A program made the position numbers and the translations under genes. Below, piece after piece: positions 36,700 through 44,528 of a stretch of DNA of 64,000 nucleotides (positions within the stretch are counted from its first letter, which is position 1; each line of letters begins with the position of its first letter). The stretch is from Halomonas maura (GTDB lineage Bacteria > Pseudomonadota > Gammaproteobacteria > Pseudomonadales > Halomonadaceae), in the NCBI RefSeq assembly GCF_030409305.1, contig NZ_JAUFPQ010000016.1:1-64000 (forward strand), given 5' to 3'. The notes beneath the pieces were generated by a model that ran no database searches, was not told where the DNA came from, and was given only the letters and a program-made list of their open reading frames with translations.

Positions 36700-38160
36700 A
36701 TGCCTGCTTTAACCGACATGCCGCGCCGCGAGGCCCTGATCGGCGGTGAATGGGTCGCCACCCTCGAGACCCTGCCGGTCGAGGCGCCCGCGCGGGGCGA
36801 GCCCATCACGCGCATTGCCCGCGGCCAGGCCGAGGAGGTCGACGCAGCCGTCAGGGCGGCGGGGGACGCCTTCGCCGGCCGGCTCGGGGACTGGTCATGC
36901 TGGAGTGCGCGCCGGCGCGGCGAATGGCTGCTGGCCTTCGCCGCCGCCATCGAGGCCGATCACGCACGGCTGGCCGCCCTGGAGTGTGCCGATACCGGCA
37001 AGCCGATGGCCCAGGCCCGCGGGGACATCACCGCCTGTGCCCGTTACTTCCGCTTCTACGGCGGGGCGGCGGACAAGCTGCATGGCGAGACGATCCCCTT
37101 CGAGACCGACTTCGCGGTGATGACCTGGCGCGAACCCTACGGGGTCTGCGCCCAGATCATTCCCTGGAACTATCCCGCCCAGATCTTCGGCCGCTGTGTC
37201 GCCGCGGCCCTGGCGGCGGGCAACACCGTGGTGCTCAAGCCGGCGGAGGAAGCCTGCCTCGGCGTGCTGCGCCTGGCCGAGCTGGCCACCCAGGCGGGCC
37301 TGCCGCCGGGCGTGCTCAACGTCGTCCCGGGCCTGGGACGCGAGGCGGGCGCCGCCCTGGCGGCCCATCCGCGTATCGATCACCTGTCGTTCACCGGCTC
37401 CCCCGAGACCGGCACCCGGGTGACCCAGGCGGCGGCGGAGCATCATGTGCCGGTCATCCTGGAGCTGGGCGGCAAGTCCCCACAGCTCGTCTTCGCGGAT
37501 GCCGAACTCGAGACGGCGCTGGCGGCCGTGGTTCGCGGCATCATCCAGAATGCCGGTCAGACCTGCTCGGCCGGCAGTCGCCTGCTGGTCCAGCGCGAGG
37601 TGGCCGAGCCCCTGCTGGCACGTCTCGCCGAGCGCTTCTCGGCACTGCGCTGCGATGCCGGCGAGGCGGATGCCGACTGCGGACCGCTGATCAATGCCCG
37701 GCAGAAGGCCGGCCTCGAGGCCAGGCTCGAGGCCGCCCGTGCCGATGGCATTCGGGTGCTGGCCCAGGGGCAGCTGGCCGAGGATGCGCCTGCCGGTGGC
37801 CACTTCGTGGTGCCGCAGCTGCTGACCGACATTCCGGAAGGCCACGAGGTGCTGCGGGAGGAGTTGTTCGGGCCGGTGCTGGCGGTGCAATGCTTCGACG
37901 ACGAGGCAGAGGCGCTCGCCCTGGCCAATGCCACCGACTTCGGGCTGTGCGCGGGGATCTGGACCCGGGACGGCGGGCGCCAGCTGCGCCTCGCCCGAGG
38001 CATCCGCAGCGGCCAGGTGTTCGTCAACGACTATGGGGCCGCCGGCGGTATCGAGTTGCCCTTCGGGGGCGTGGGGCGCTCCGGCCATGGTCGCGAGAAG
38101 GGCTTCGAGGGACTGCGCAGCTACACCCGGTTGAAGACCCTGGCCATCCGCCATGGATGA
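36700..38160 (+). CDS. Aldehyde dehydrogenase family protein in the tetronate operon
   Basis: A 486-residue NAD(P)-dependent aldehyde dehydrogenase. Key residues: PWNYPAQ (cofactor loop), FTGSPETG, catalytic Glu in LELGGKSP and catalytic Cys in GQTCSAGSR. It resembles betaine-aldehyde or gamma-aminobutyraldehyde-type enzymes, but the substrate is not identifiable. Its position after the TRAP genes, with no gap for a promoter, suggests a role in using a compound related to four-carbon acids, such as an aldehyde precursor (for example erythrose or threose) oxidised to the acid. That role is inference. Confidence 0.83.
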   Translation: MPALTDMPRREALIGGEWVATLETLPVEAPARGEPITRIARGQAEEVDAAVRAAGDAFAGRLGDWSCWSARRRGEWLLAFAAAIEADHARLAALECADTGKPMAQARGDITACARYFRFYGGAADKLHGETIPFETDFAVMTWREPYGVCAQIIPWNYPAQIFGRCVAAALAAGNTVVLKPAEEACLGVLRLAELATQAGLPPGVLNVVPGLGREAGAALAAHPRIDHLSFTGSPETGTRVTQAAAEHHVPVILELGGKSPQLVFADAELETALAAVVRGIIQNAGQTCSAGSRLLVQREVAEPLLARLAERFSALRCDAGEADADCGPLINARQKAGLEARLEAARADGIRVLAQGQLAEDAPAGGHFVVPQLLTDIPEGHEVLREELFGPVLAVQCFDDEAEALALANATDFGLCAGIWTRDGGRQLRLARGIRSGQVFVNDYGAAGGIELPFGGVGRSGHGREKGFEGLRSYTRLKTLAIRHG

Positions 38161-38199
38161 TGAGGCCAGGCGCCTCGCCCACTGCCCAAGGAGACGGCA

Positions 38200-39111
38200 A
38201 TGACCCATACAATGCGTGTCGGACTGATCGGCGTGGGCCTGATGGGCCACGGCATCGCCCGCAACATCCTCACGGCCGGGTATCGGCTGTGCTTCCTCGA
38301 CCATCCCGGCAACCAGCCCGTGGACGATCTCCTCGCGGCGGGCGCCGAGCGCAAGAACCAGGGGCGCGAGGTCGCCGAGGCGTCGGACGTGGTCATCCTC
38401 TGCGTGACCGGCTCGCCCCAGGTCGAGGCGGTCTTGTTCTCGCCCGGAGGGGTGCTGGAGGGGCTCCGGGAGGAGGCCGTGGTGATCGACTGCTCCACCG
38501 CCCAGCCGAGCTCGACCCGTCGAGTGGCCGAGCGGGTGGCCGGGGCAGGGGGGCGCTTCATGGATGCCGCCATGACCCGCACGCCCAAGGAGGCGGAGGC
38601 GGGGCGGCTGAACCTGATCGTGGGTTCGCCCGAGCCGCTCTTCGCGCAGTGCCGGCCGCTGCTCGCGAGCTTCGCCGAGACCATCACGCATGCCGGCGAG
38701 GTGGGCGCGGGGCATACCCTGAAGCTGCTCCACAACTTCGTCTCGCTGGGCTTCTCGGCGGTGCTCGCCGAGGCCGCCGCTGCCTCGCGCGGGGCGGGAA
38801 TCGACGACGGAGCCTTCCTCGAGGTAGTGGGCAGGGGAGGCGGTGGTGGGGTGATTTTCGAGCGCCTGCGCCCCTTCATCGAGACCGGTGACCCCTCCGG
38901 CTTCCGCTTCAGCGTGGCCAACGCCAGCAAGGACCTCGGCTATTACCATGCCATGACCGATGAACTGGGCGCGGCCCGGGGCATTGCCTCGGCGGTCGAG
39001 GGGCTGTACGCCGGCATCGAGGATCGCCAGGCCCACGTGCCCGAGCTGATCCGCCTGCTCGGGTCGCTGGGCGGAGGCCCGGACGCCGGTTCCGGAGAGA
39101 GCGGCCGGTAA
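38200..39111 (+). CDS. NAD(P)-dependent beta-hydroxyacid dehydrogenase family protein
   Basis: A 303-residue relative of 3-hydroxyisobutyrate dehydrogenase and LtnD. It has the nucleotide motif GLIGVGLMGHGIARNI, the MDAAMTRTPKEAEAG substrate loop in place of the usual D-A-P-V-S-G-G, and the catalytic Lys in HTLKLLHNFVSLG. The altered substrate loop, with Thr-Arg-Thr-Pro, means its substrate probably differs from that of LtnD at 28970. It is the last gene of the operon, and the AcuR operator region follows. The substrate is unknown. Confidence 0.82.
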   Translation: MTHTMRVGLIGVGLMGHGIARNILTAGYRLCFLDHPGNQPVDDLLAAGAERKNQGREVAEASDVVILCVTGSPQVEAVLFSPGGVLEGLREEAVVIDCSTAQPSSTRRVAERVAGAGGRFMDAAMTRTPKEAEAGRLNLIVGSPEPLFAQCRPLLASFAETITHAGEVGAGHTLKLLHNFVSLGFSAVLAEAAAASRGAGIDDGAFLEVVGRGGGGGVIFERLRPFIETGDPSGFRFSVANASKDLGYYHAMTDELGAARGIASAVEGLYAGIEDRQAHVPELIRLLGSLGGGPDAGSGESGR

Positions 39112-39175
39112 CGCTCCTGCCGGTCGGCGGCCCGCGGCCGGCAGGGGCCCTGGACAAGGATTCGGGTGGGTTGGG

Positions 39176-39203
39176 TTGATTTTATAGACAGTCGGTCTAT
39201 ATT
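39176..39203 (+). promoter_or_regulatory. acuR promoter with AcuR operator in the spacer
   Basis: A -35-like TTGATT (39176-39181) and a -10-like TATATT (39198-39203) are 16 bases apart. The palindrome TATAGAC-AGTCG-GTCTATA (39183-39201) fills the spacer. The predicted transcript start falls at or within a base or two of the acuR ATG at 39210, so the mRNA may be leaderless. Confidence 0.65.
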
Positions 39204-39209
39204 GGGGGC

Positions 39210-39842
39210 ATGACGCAAGCGACTTCCAAGCCACGTCGCGGCCGCCCCCCCAAGGTGCCCCGTGACGATCCCGATACCCGCGCGGCCCTGATCCGCAGCG
39301 GGCTCGAGGTCCTGACCGAGCAGGGCTTCGCCGTCTCCGGCATCGACGGCATCCTCAAGCGGGTCGGGGTGCCCAAGGGCTCCTTCTACTACTACTTCGA
39401 CAGCAAGGAGGCCTTCGGGCGGGCGGTGATGGAGCACTACGGGGCCTACTTCGCCCGCAAGCTCGACCGCCACCTCCTGGATGCGTCGCGGTCGCCCCTG
39501 GCGCGCATCACCGCCTTCGTCGCCGATGCCAAGGCCGGCATGGCCCGTCACGACTACCGTCGCGGTTGCCTGGTGGGCAACCTGGGGCAGGAGGCCGGCG
39601 GCCTGCCGGAGGCGTACCGGCAGTGGCTGCGGGCGACCCTCGACGACTGGCAGCGGCGCCTGGCCGGCTGCCTGCGCGAGGCGCAGGCGAACGGCGACCT
39701 CCGTCAGGACGCCGATTGCGACAGGCTCGCCGAGGCCTTCTGGATCGGCTGGGAAGGCGCCGTGATGCGCGCCAGGCTCGAGGGCGGGGCGCGTCCCCTG
39801 GAAACCTTCATCACGACCTACCTGGAGGGGCTGCCCCGCTAG
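39210..39842 (+). CDS. acuR: TetR-family repressor of acrylate genes
   Basis: A 210-residue TetR protein with an Arg/Pro-rich N-terminal arm (RRGRPPKVP) and the helix-turn-helix GILKRVGVPKGSFYYYFDSK at about residues 48-67, close to AcuR of acrylate-using bacteria. Matching operators lie in its own promoter and immediately before acuI, so it should repress both. Acrylate would be the inducer by analogy with Rhodobacter AcuR. Confidence 0.86.
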   Translation: MTQATSKPRRGRPPKVPRDDPDTRAALIRSGLEVLTEQGFAVSGIDGILKRVGVPKGSFYYYFDSKEAFGRAVMEHYGAYFARKLDRHLLDASRSPLARITAFVADAKAGMARHDYRRGCLVGNLGQEAGGLPEAYRQWLRATLDDWQRRLAGCLREAQANGDLRQDADCDRLAEAFWIGWEGAVMRARLEGGARPLETFITTYLEGLPR

Positions 39843-39866
39843 GTGGGATTTGCTTCATGCCATTTA

Positions 39867-39883
39867 ATAGACGACCGGTCTAT
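39867..39883. promoter_or_regulatory. AcuR operator before acuI
   Basis: ATAGAC-GACCG-GTCTAT is a perfect six-base inverted repeat with a five-base spacer, matching the acuR operator arms exactly. It ends just before the AAGGAGGAG ribosome site of acuI. Confidence 0.8.
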
Positions 39884-39898
39884 AAGGAGGAGTGAACG

Positions 39899-40882
39899 AT
39901 GTTCAAGGCCATTCTGATCGACAAGCACGACGCGGGGCAGCAGGTGGCCCTCGAGATGCTGGACGAGGCGCGCCTGCCGGACGGCGACGTCACGGTGCGG
40001 GTCGATTGCAGCACCCTCAACTACAAGGATGCCCTGGCGATCACCGGCAAGGGCCCGGTGGTGCGCCAGTTTCCCATGGTGCCGGGCATCGACCTGGCGG
40101 GCACGGTCGAGAGCTCGACGGCCGACGCCTACCGGCCGGGCGATGCCGTGCTGCTCAACGGCTGGGGCGTCGGCGAGACGCACTGGGGCGGGCTGGCCGA
40201 GAAGGCCCGGCTGGACAGCCGCTGGCTGATTCCTCATCCGGCGGCCTTCACGGCCCGGCAGTCCATGGCCATTGGGACGGCCGGGTATACCGCGATGCTC
40301 TCGGTCATGGCGCTGGAGAAGCAGGGCGTCACCCCGGAACAGGGCGAGGTGCTGGTGACCGGCGCCAACGGCGGCGTGGGCAGCTATGCCATCGCGCTGC
40401 TGGCGCGACTGGGCTACCGGGTCATGGCCTCCACCGGTCGCCTGGAGGAAGCCGATTATCTCAAGGGGCTCGGTGCCGAGCAGGTGATCGACCGGGCGGA
40501 GCTGTCCGAACCGGGCCGCCCCCTGGCCAAGGAACGCTGGGCCGCTGCCATCGACTCGGTGGGCAGCCACACCCTGGCCAACGTCCTGGCCGGGACCCGC
40601 CACGGTGGCGCCGTGGCGGCCTGTGGGCTGGCCCAGGGCATGGACCTGCCGGCGACTGTCGCGCCCTTCATCCTCAGGGGCGTGACCCTGGTGGGGATCG
40701 ACAGCGTGATGCGGCCCTATGCGGATCGCGTCGAGGCCTGGCGCCGGCTCGGCGAGCTGCTGGCCCCCGGGCAGCTCGACGCCATCACCCGCACGATCTC
40801 GCTGGAGGAAGCCATCGACACGGCCGGCGAACTGCTGGCGGGTCGCGTCCGCGGACGCGTCGTGGTCGACATGATGGACTGA
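39899..40882 (+). CDS. acuI: Acrylyl-CoA reductase (NADPH)
   Basis: A 327-residue medium-chain reductase of the AcuI/YhdH family that reduces acryloyl-CoA to propionyl-CoA. Features: TLNYKDALAITGKGPV, PMVPGIDLAGTV, AIGTAGYTAMLSV and the NADPH-binding TGANGGVGSYAIALL. It detoxifies acryloyl-CoA arising from acrylate, DMSP or 3-hydroxypropionate. It sits downstream of its TetR regulator without a CoA ligase, hydratase or DMSP lyase gene nearby. It is probably monocistronic, given the hairpin after its stop. Confidence 0.9.
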   Translation: MFKAILIDKHDAGQQVALEMLDEARLPDGDVTVRVDCSTLNYKDALAITGKGPVVRQFPMVPGIDLAGTVESSTADAYRPGDAVLLNGWGVGETHWGGLAEKARLDSRWLIPHPAAFTARQSMAIGTAGYTAMLSVMALEKQGVTPEQGEVLVTGANGGVGSYAIALLARLGYRVMASTGRLEEADYLKGLGAEQVIDRAELSEPGRPLAKERWAAAIDSVGSHTLANVLAGTRHGGAVAACGLAQGMDLPATVAPFILRGVTLVGIDSVMRPYADRVEAWRRLGELLAPGQLDAITRTISLEEAIDTAGELLAGRVRGRVVVDMMD

Positions 40883-40891
40883 CGGCGTAGC

Positions 40892-40914
40892 ACGGCGGGA
40901 CGCGCTCCCGCCGT
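40892..40914. terminator. Hairpin terminator between acuI and the Spo0M-like gene
   Basis: ACGGCGGG and CCCGCCGT form a perfect eight-base stem with a seven-base loop, followed by the T/G-rich TGTGTTGCTG. It lies between convergent genes and could serve acuI. Confidence 0.6.
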
Positions 40915-40943
40915 TGTGTTGCTGTTGACGGGCCCGTCGGGCC

Positions 40944-41705
40944 TCAGCGCAGCACGGCGTCCAACTGGCGTTGCAGCTCCTCGACGGATTCCTTCCCGCT
41001 GAGGGGAATACGGTAGAAGCGCTCATCGGTGCCGGCCATCTCGGAGAGCAGCGAACCCAGCCCCGTGGCACGGGTATCGCGCTGCACCAGCAGGTCGAGG
41101 CCATCCCCCCGGGTGGAGGGCAGGAAGGCGATCTCCGCCTCGTCCAGGTGACCGAAGCGGCTGCCGGGGGTGGGCTTGAATTCGAACTCCTGCAGGCAAC
41201 CGGTGGCGGGGTTCTGGCGCGACAGCTCCAGTGGTGCGCCGCTCATCACGAAGCCCAGCGCCTCCATGGCCTCGAAGGCGGCGCGGTGGACAGGCCCCGG
41301 CAGGATGCGCAGGGGATCCTTGTCGCGCGGGTCCAGCGCCAGGGCGATGTCGGCCCGGGTGGCCACCCAGGTCTTGGGATGCTGGCGGCCTACCGAGAGG
41401 GGAGACAGCAGCGGCAGGGTGAGCTCGAAGGGGAGCCGGCGCTCCTCGCCGGCGGCGATGGTCATCGCACCGCAGATCTCTACCGAGGCCCAGGGGTGGC
41501 CGATCCTGACCTTCTTGTCGTCGACTTCCCTGATGGCCTCGCTGGCCAGGTCCAGGACCAGGGCGTCCAGGTCCTGGCTGACCTCGCCGCCCTGGATATG
41601 CACCTCGCCCTTGAGCACCCCGCCGGCCTCGGCGGTGTCGCTTTCCAGGAGGGTATCCACGCGGGCGCTGCCGATCCCGATGGCGGCCATGAGCTTGTCG
41701 AACAT
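40944..41705 (-). CDS. Spo0M-like (arrestin-fold) protein
   Basis: A 253-residue homologue of the sporulation-control protein Spo0M. It starts MFDKLMAAIGIGSARVDTLL, as in the family, and has the GGVLKGEVHIQGGEVSQD beta-rich region and a typical LPFELTLPLLSPLS strand pair. In non-sporulating bacteria its function is unknown; an arrestin-like scaffold role has been proposed for the fold. The gene stands alone on the minus strand, divergent from an AraC-family regulator. Confidence 0.85.
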   Translation of the reverse strand: MFDKLMAAIGIGSARVDTLLESDTAEAGGVLKGEVHIQGGEVSQDLDALVLDLASEAIREVDDKKVRIGHPWASVEICGAMTIAAGEERRLPFELTLPLLSPLSVGRQHPKTWVATRADIALALDPRDKDPLRILPGPVHRAAFEAMEALGFVMSGAPLELSRQNPATGCLQEFEFKPTPGSRFGHLDEAEIAFLPSTRGDGLDLLVQRDTRATGLGSLLSEMAGTDERFYRIPLSGKESVEELQRQLDAVLR

Positions 41706-41812
41706 CCGTCGCTTCCTTCTGCTGGGTCCATGGGGGAGGCCCGAGTATAGCGGTCCCGGCGGTCAAGGCGACAACCCTGGCATCCTCGCCGATCTCGCGG
41801 CATCCTTCGGCC

Positions 41813-42502
41813 ATGGACCACGATACCTCCGTACTGCCGGGCAGCGTGGAGCGCTCTTATCCCCTTCACTGCCTGAGCGACACTCATGACTTCCACCAGC
41901 TGCTGGTGGGCCTCGACGGCCGCGTGGACGTCGAGGTGGAGGGCCGTGGCGCCGCCGTGGCCCCGGGCGGTGTCTGCCTGATCCCGGGCGGGGCCACGCA
42001 CCACTACCTGGGCATGGAAACCGGCAATCGCTGCCGGGTGCTGGACCTGCCCGTGGGCGACGACCGCCTCGATGCGCTCTTCGCGCGCATTCGTTTCCTG
42101 CGCCTGGCAGCCGACGAGGCGCGCCGTGCGAGCGATGCCGCCCTGCTGGCGCAGCTGACCGGGGCACCGCCGCTGGCGGGCCCGCGGCTCAACATGGCCC
42201 GGCTGACCCGGCGGGTGCAGGCCGACCCGGGGGCTGCCTGGAGCCTGGCGCGACTGGCCGAGGCGTCGCGCCTCTCGGAGCGGCAGCTGCGCCGTAGCCT
42301 GACCGCGCTCACCGGGCTGCCCCCCTGGCAGTGGCTGCAGCGCCAGCGTCTGGCCCAAGCCGCCCGGCTGCTGGACACCAGCGAGGCCACGATCACCGAG
42401 ATCGCCCTGGCCTGCGGCTTCGCCGACGGTCCCCAGTTCAGCCGCCATTTCCGCCGCTGGCACGGCATGACGCCGAGGGAGTTCCGCCGCCGCCATCGCT
42501 GA
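41813..42502 (+). CDS. AraC-family transcriptional regulator
   Basis: A 229-residue regulator with an N-terminal cupin-like sensor (HDFHQLLVGLDG and CLIPGGATHHYLG) and two C-terminal helix-turn-helix units, SLARLAEASRLSERQLRRSL and EIALACGFADGPQFSRHFRR. The sequence ends GMTPREFRRRHR, the normal AraC terminus. It reads toward the EamA exporter gene 73 bases downstream, its likely target. The effector is unknown. No clear ribosome site precedes the ATG. Confidence 0.87.
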   Translation: MDHDTSVLPGSVERSYPLHCLSDTHDFHQLLVGLDGRVDVEVEGRGAAVAPGGVCLIPGGATHHYLGMETGNRCRVLDLPVGDDRLDALFARIRFLRLAADEARRASDAALLAQLTGAPPLAGPRLNMARLTRRVQADPGAAWSLARLAEASRLSERQLRRSLTALTGLPPWQWLQRQRLAQAARLLDTSEATITEIALACGFADGPQFSRHFRRWHGMTPREFRRRHR

Positions 42503-42575
42503 TGGCCGAAATCGACAAGCCGACGTCGTCGCCGGCGGTCACACTGCCCAGCTGACACCTGAGTGGAGATTCGCG

Positions 42576-43499
42576 ATGTCGGCTGTTTCCCCTGCCGAGG
42601 CACGCCGCGCCACCCTGTGGGGCGCGACCACGCTGCTCAACTGGGCGACCCTGGCGCTGTTCACCCAATGGGCGGGCCCGGTGCCGCCCTTCCTGCTCAC
42701 GGCCCTGTGCTTCGGCCTGGCCGGTGGCCTGGCGCTGCTGGTCTTCCTGGCCCGTGGCGAGAAGCGCGCCCTGGCCGAGGCCTTCCGCCAGCCGCCGGCG
42801 GGCTGGTTGCTGGGCGTGGGCGGGCTGTTCGGTTACCACCTCTGCTACTTCATCGCCCAGCAGAATGCGCCTGCGGCCAGCGCCGGGTTGATCAGCTACC
42901 TCTGGCCGCTGCTGATCGTGATCCTGGCCGGCTGGCTGCTGCCGGGTGAGCGCCTGAAGGGCATCCACCTGCTGGGTGGAGCCTGTGGCTTTGCCGGCGC
43001 GGCCCTGCTGGTGAGCCCGGATGGCCTCGACTGGGCGGGCGAGTACACCTTCGGCTATCTGGCGGCGCTGGTCGCGGCCTTCATCTGGAGCGGCTATTCG
43101 GTGGCCTCGCGGCTGCTGGCGCGGATTCCGACCGCGGCGGTGGCCTGGAATTGCCTGGGCGCCGCCGGTCTCGCGCTGCTCTGTCACCTGGCCTGGGAGC
43201 CTCGCGGCTGGCCAGACGGGGCCAACCTCTGGGCGATCCTGGCGCTGGGGCTCGGCCCGGTGGGCAGTGCCTTCTTCACCTGGGACCTGGGCATGAAGCG
43301 CGGCCACGTTCGCCTGCTGGGCCTGCTGGCCTATGCGACCCCCTTGCTCTCCACCCTGGTACTGATCGCCGCCGACCTGGCCGAGCCGAGCGCGAGCCTG
43401 TGGGTCGCGGCGCTGCTGATCTGTGGCGGGGCCCTGGTCGGCAGCGGGAGTCTGCGGCGTCGCCGTCCGGTCGACGAGGCGGGGGAGGCGACGCCTTAG
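42576..43499 (+). CDS. EamA/DMT-family transporter (YddG-like exporter)
   Basis: A 307-residue membrane protein with ten hydrophobic segments in two EamA repeats. GLFGYHLCYFIAQQNAPAAS and the late GSAFFTWDLGMKRGHVRLLG resemble the aromatic-amino-acid exporter YddG. The start follows GGAG. With the AraC-type regulator upstream it probably forms a small efflux unit. The exported metabolite cannot be stated. Confidence 0.84.
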   Translation: MSAVSPAEARRATLWGATTLLNWATLALFTQWAGPVPPFLLTALCFGLAGGLALLVFLARGEKRALAEAFRQPPAGWLLGVGGLFGYHLCYFIAQQNAPAASAGLISYLWPLLIVILAGWLLPGERLKGIHLLGGACGFAGAALLVSPDGLDWAGEYTFGYLAALVAAFIWSGYSVASRLLARIPTAAVAWNCLGAAGLALLCHLAWEPRGWPDGANLWAILALGLGPVGSAFFTWDLGMKRGHVRLLGLLAYATPLLSTLVLIAADLAEPSASLWVAALLICGGALVGSGSLRRRRPVDEAGEATP

Positions 43500-43574
43500 G
43501 CGCGTGGCGTCGCGTCAGCGGGAGGCGTAAACTCGACCAGCCTGCCACCGGACAATGGTCGACGCCGAATCCCT

Positions 43575-44501
43575 ATGAAGATCAGCCCCTTGCCCCCCCT
43601 GAACAGCCTGGTGGCCTTCGAGGCGGCGGCCCGGCACCTCAGCTTCACCCAGGCGGCCGACGAGCTTCACGTCACCCAGGGCGCAATCAGTCGCCAGGTG
43701 CGCAGCCTCGAGGACTATCTGGGCAAGCCGCTCTTCGCGCGGGCCAACCGCAGTGTCACGCTCACTCCCATGGGGCAACGCTATGCCCAGGCGATCCATC
43801 ATGCACTTGCCGACATTTCGTCGATTACCGAGGAGGTGCGCAGCTGGAGGGGCATGCACCAGATCACCGTGGCCACCACCAGCGCCATGGCCTCGCTCTG
43901 GCTGCTGCCCAAGATCGCCGAGTTCCAGCGTGAGCACGAGAATATCGAGCTGCGCATCGTCGCCACCGAACAGATCCGCGACCTTTCCCGGGTGGAGTCG
44001 GACGTCGCGCTCTTCTACTGCCGGACCCCGCCCGCCACGATGCAGGCCACGACCCTCTTCCACGAGGAGGTCTTCCCGGTCTGCAGTCCCCGCTACCTGG
44101 AGCGGTTCGGTCCCTTCGCGGGGCCCGAGGCCCTGCTCGATTGCACCCTGCTGTCGCTGGAGGATGCCGACCAGGACTGGATGAGCTGGAAGCAGTGGTT
44201 CACCGAGGTGGGCGTGATCTCCCGCCTGCCGCGGCGGCGGCTCAACATCAACAGCTACTCGATGCTGGTGCAGGCGGCGATGATGGACCAAGGGGTAGCG
44301 TTGGGCTGGAGTCAGCTGGTCGACGACTACCTGGAACGTGGCCAACTGGTGCGGCCGGTGGAGACCGTGCTGCGAACCCAGGCACGTTTCTGCCTGCTCG
44401 AGCCCGGCGAGATGCGCTCGCAGCGACGCGGCGTGCGCGCCTTCCGCGAGTGGCTGCTCGACACCGTGCCCCGGGAGGTGGGGGACCTGGGGCTGACCTG
44501 A
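43575..44501 (+). CDS. LysR-family regulator (GcvA type)
   Basis: A 308-residue LysR protein. PPLNSLVAFEAAARHLSFTQ and AADELHVTQGAISRQVRSLE are the typical GcvA-group N-terminus and helix-turn-helix. The effector domain includes DQGVALGWSQLVDDYLERG. It is convergent with a second regulator of the same group at 44529. The target is not evident; the neighbouring Rieske cluster is a candidate. Confidence 0.85.
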   Translation: MKISPLPPLNSLVAFEAAARHLSFTQAADELHVTQGAISRQVRSLEDYLGKPLFARANRSVTLTPMGQRYAQAIHHALADISSITEEVRSWRGMHQITVATTSAMASLWLLPKIAEFQREHENIELRIVATEQIRDLSRVESDVALFYCRTPPATMQATTLFHEEVFPVCSPRYLERFGPFAGPEALLDCTLLSLEDADQDWMSWKQWFTEVGVISRLPRRRLNINSYSMLVQAAMMDQGVALGWSQLVDDYLERGQLVRPVETVLRTQARFCLLEPGEMRSQRRGVRAFREWLLDTVPREVGDLGLT

Positions 44502-44528
44502 CCCAGGGCCCCGCGCCGGGGGGCTGCC

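Noticed and set aside
36895..39234. A 779-codon minus-strand open frame opposite the aldehyde dehydrogenase and hydroxyacid dehydrogenase genes
   Set aside because: Low-complexity Ala/Gly/His/Gln composition, no start signal or family motif, and complete overlap with genes that have clear catalytic residues.
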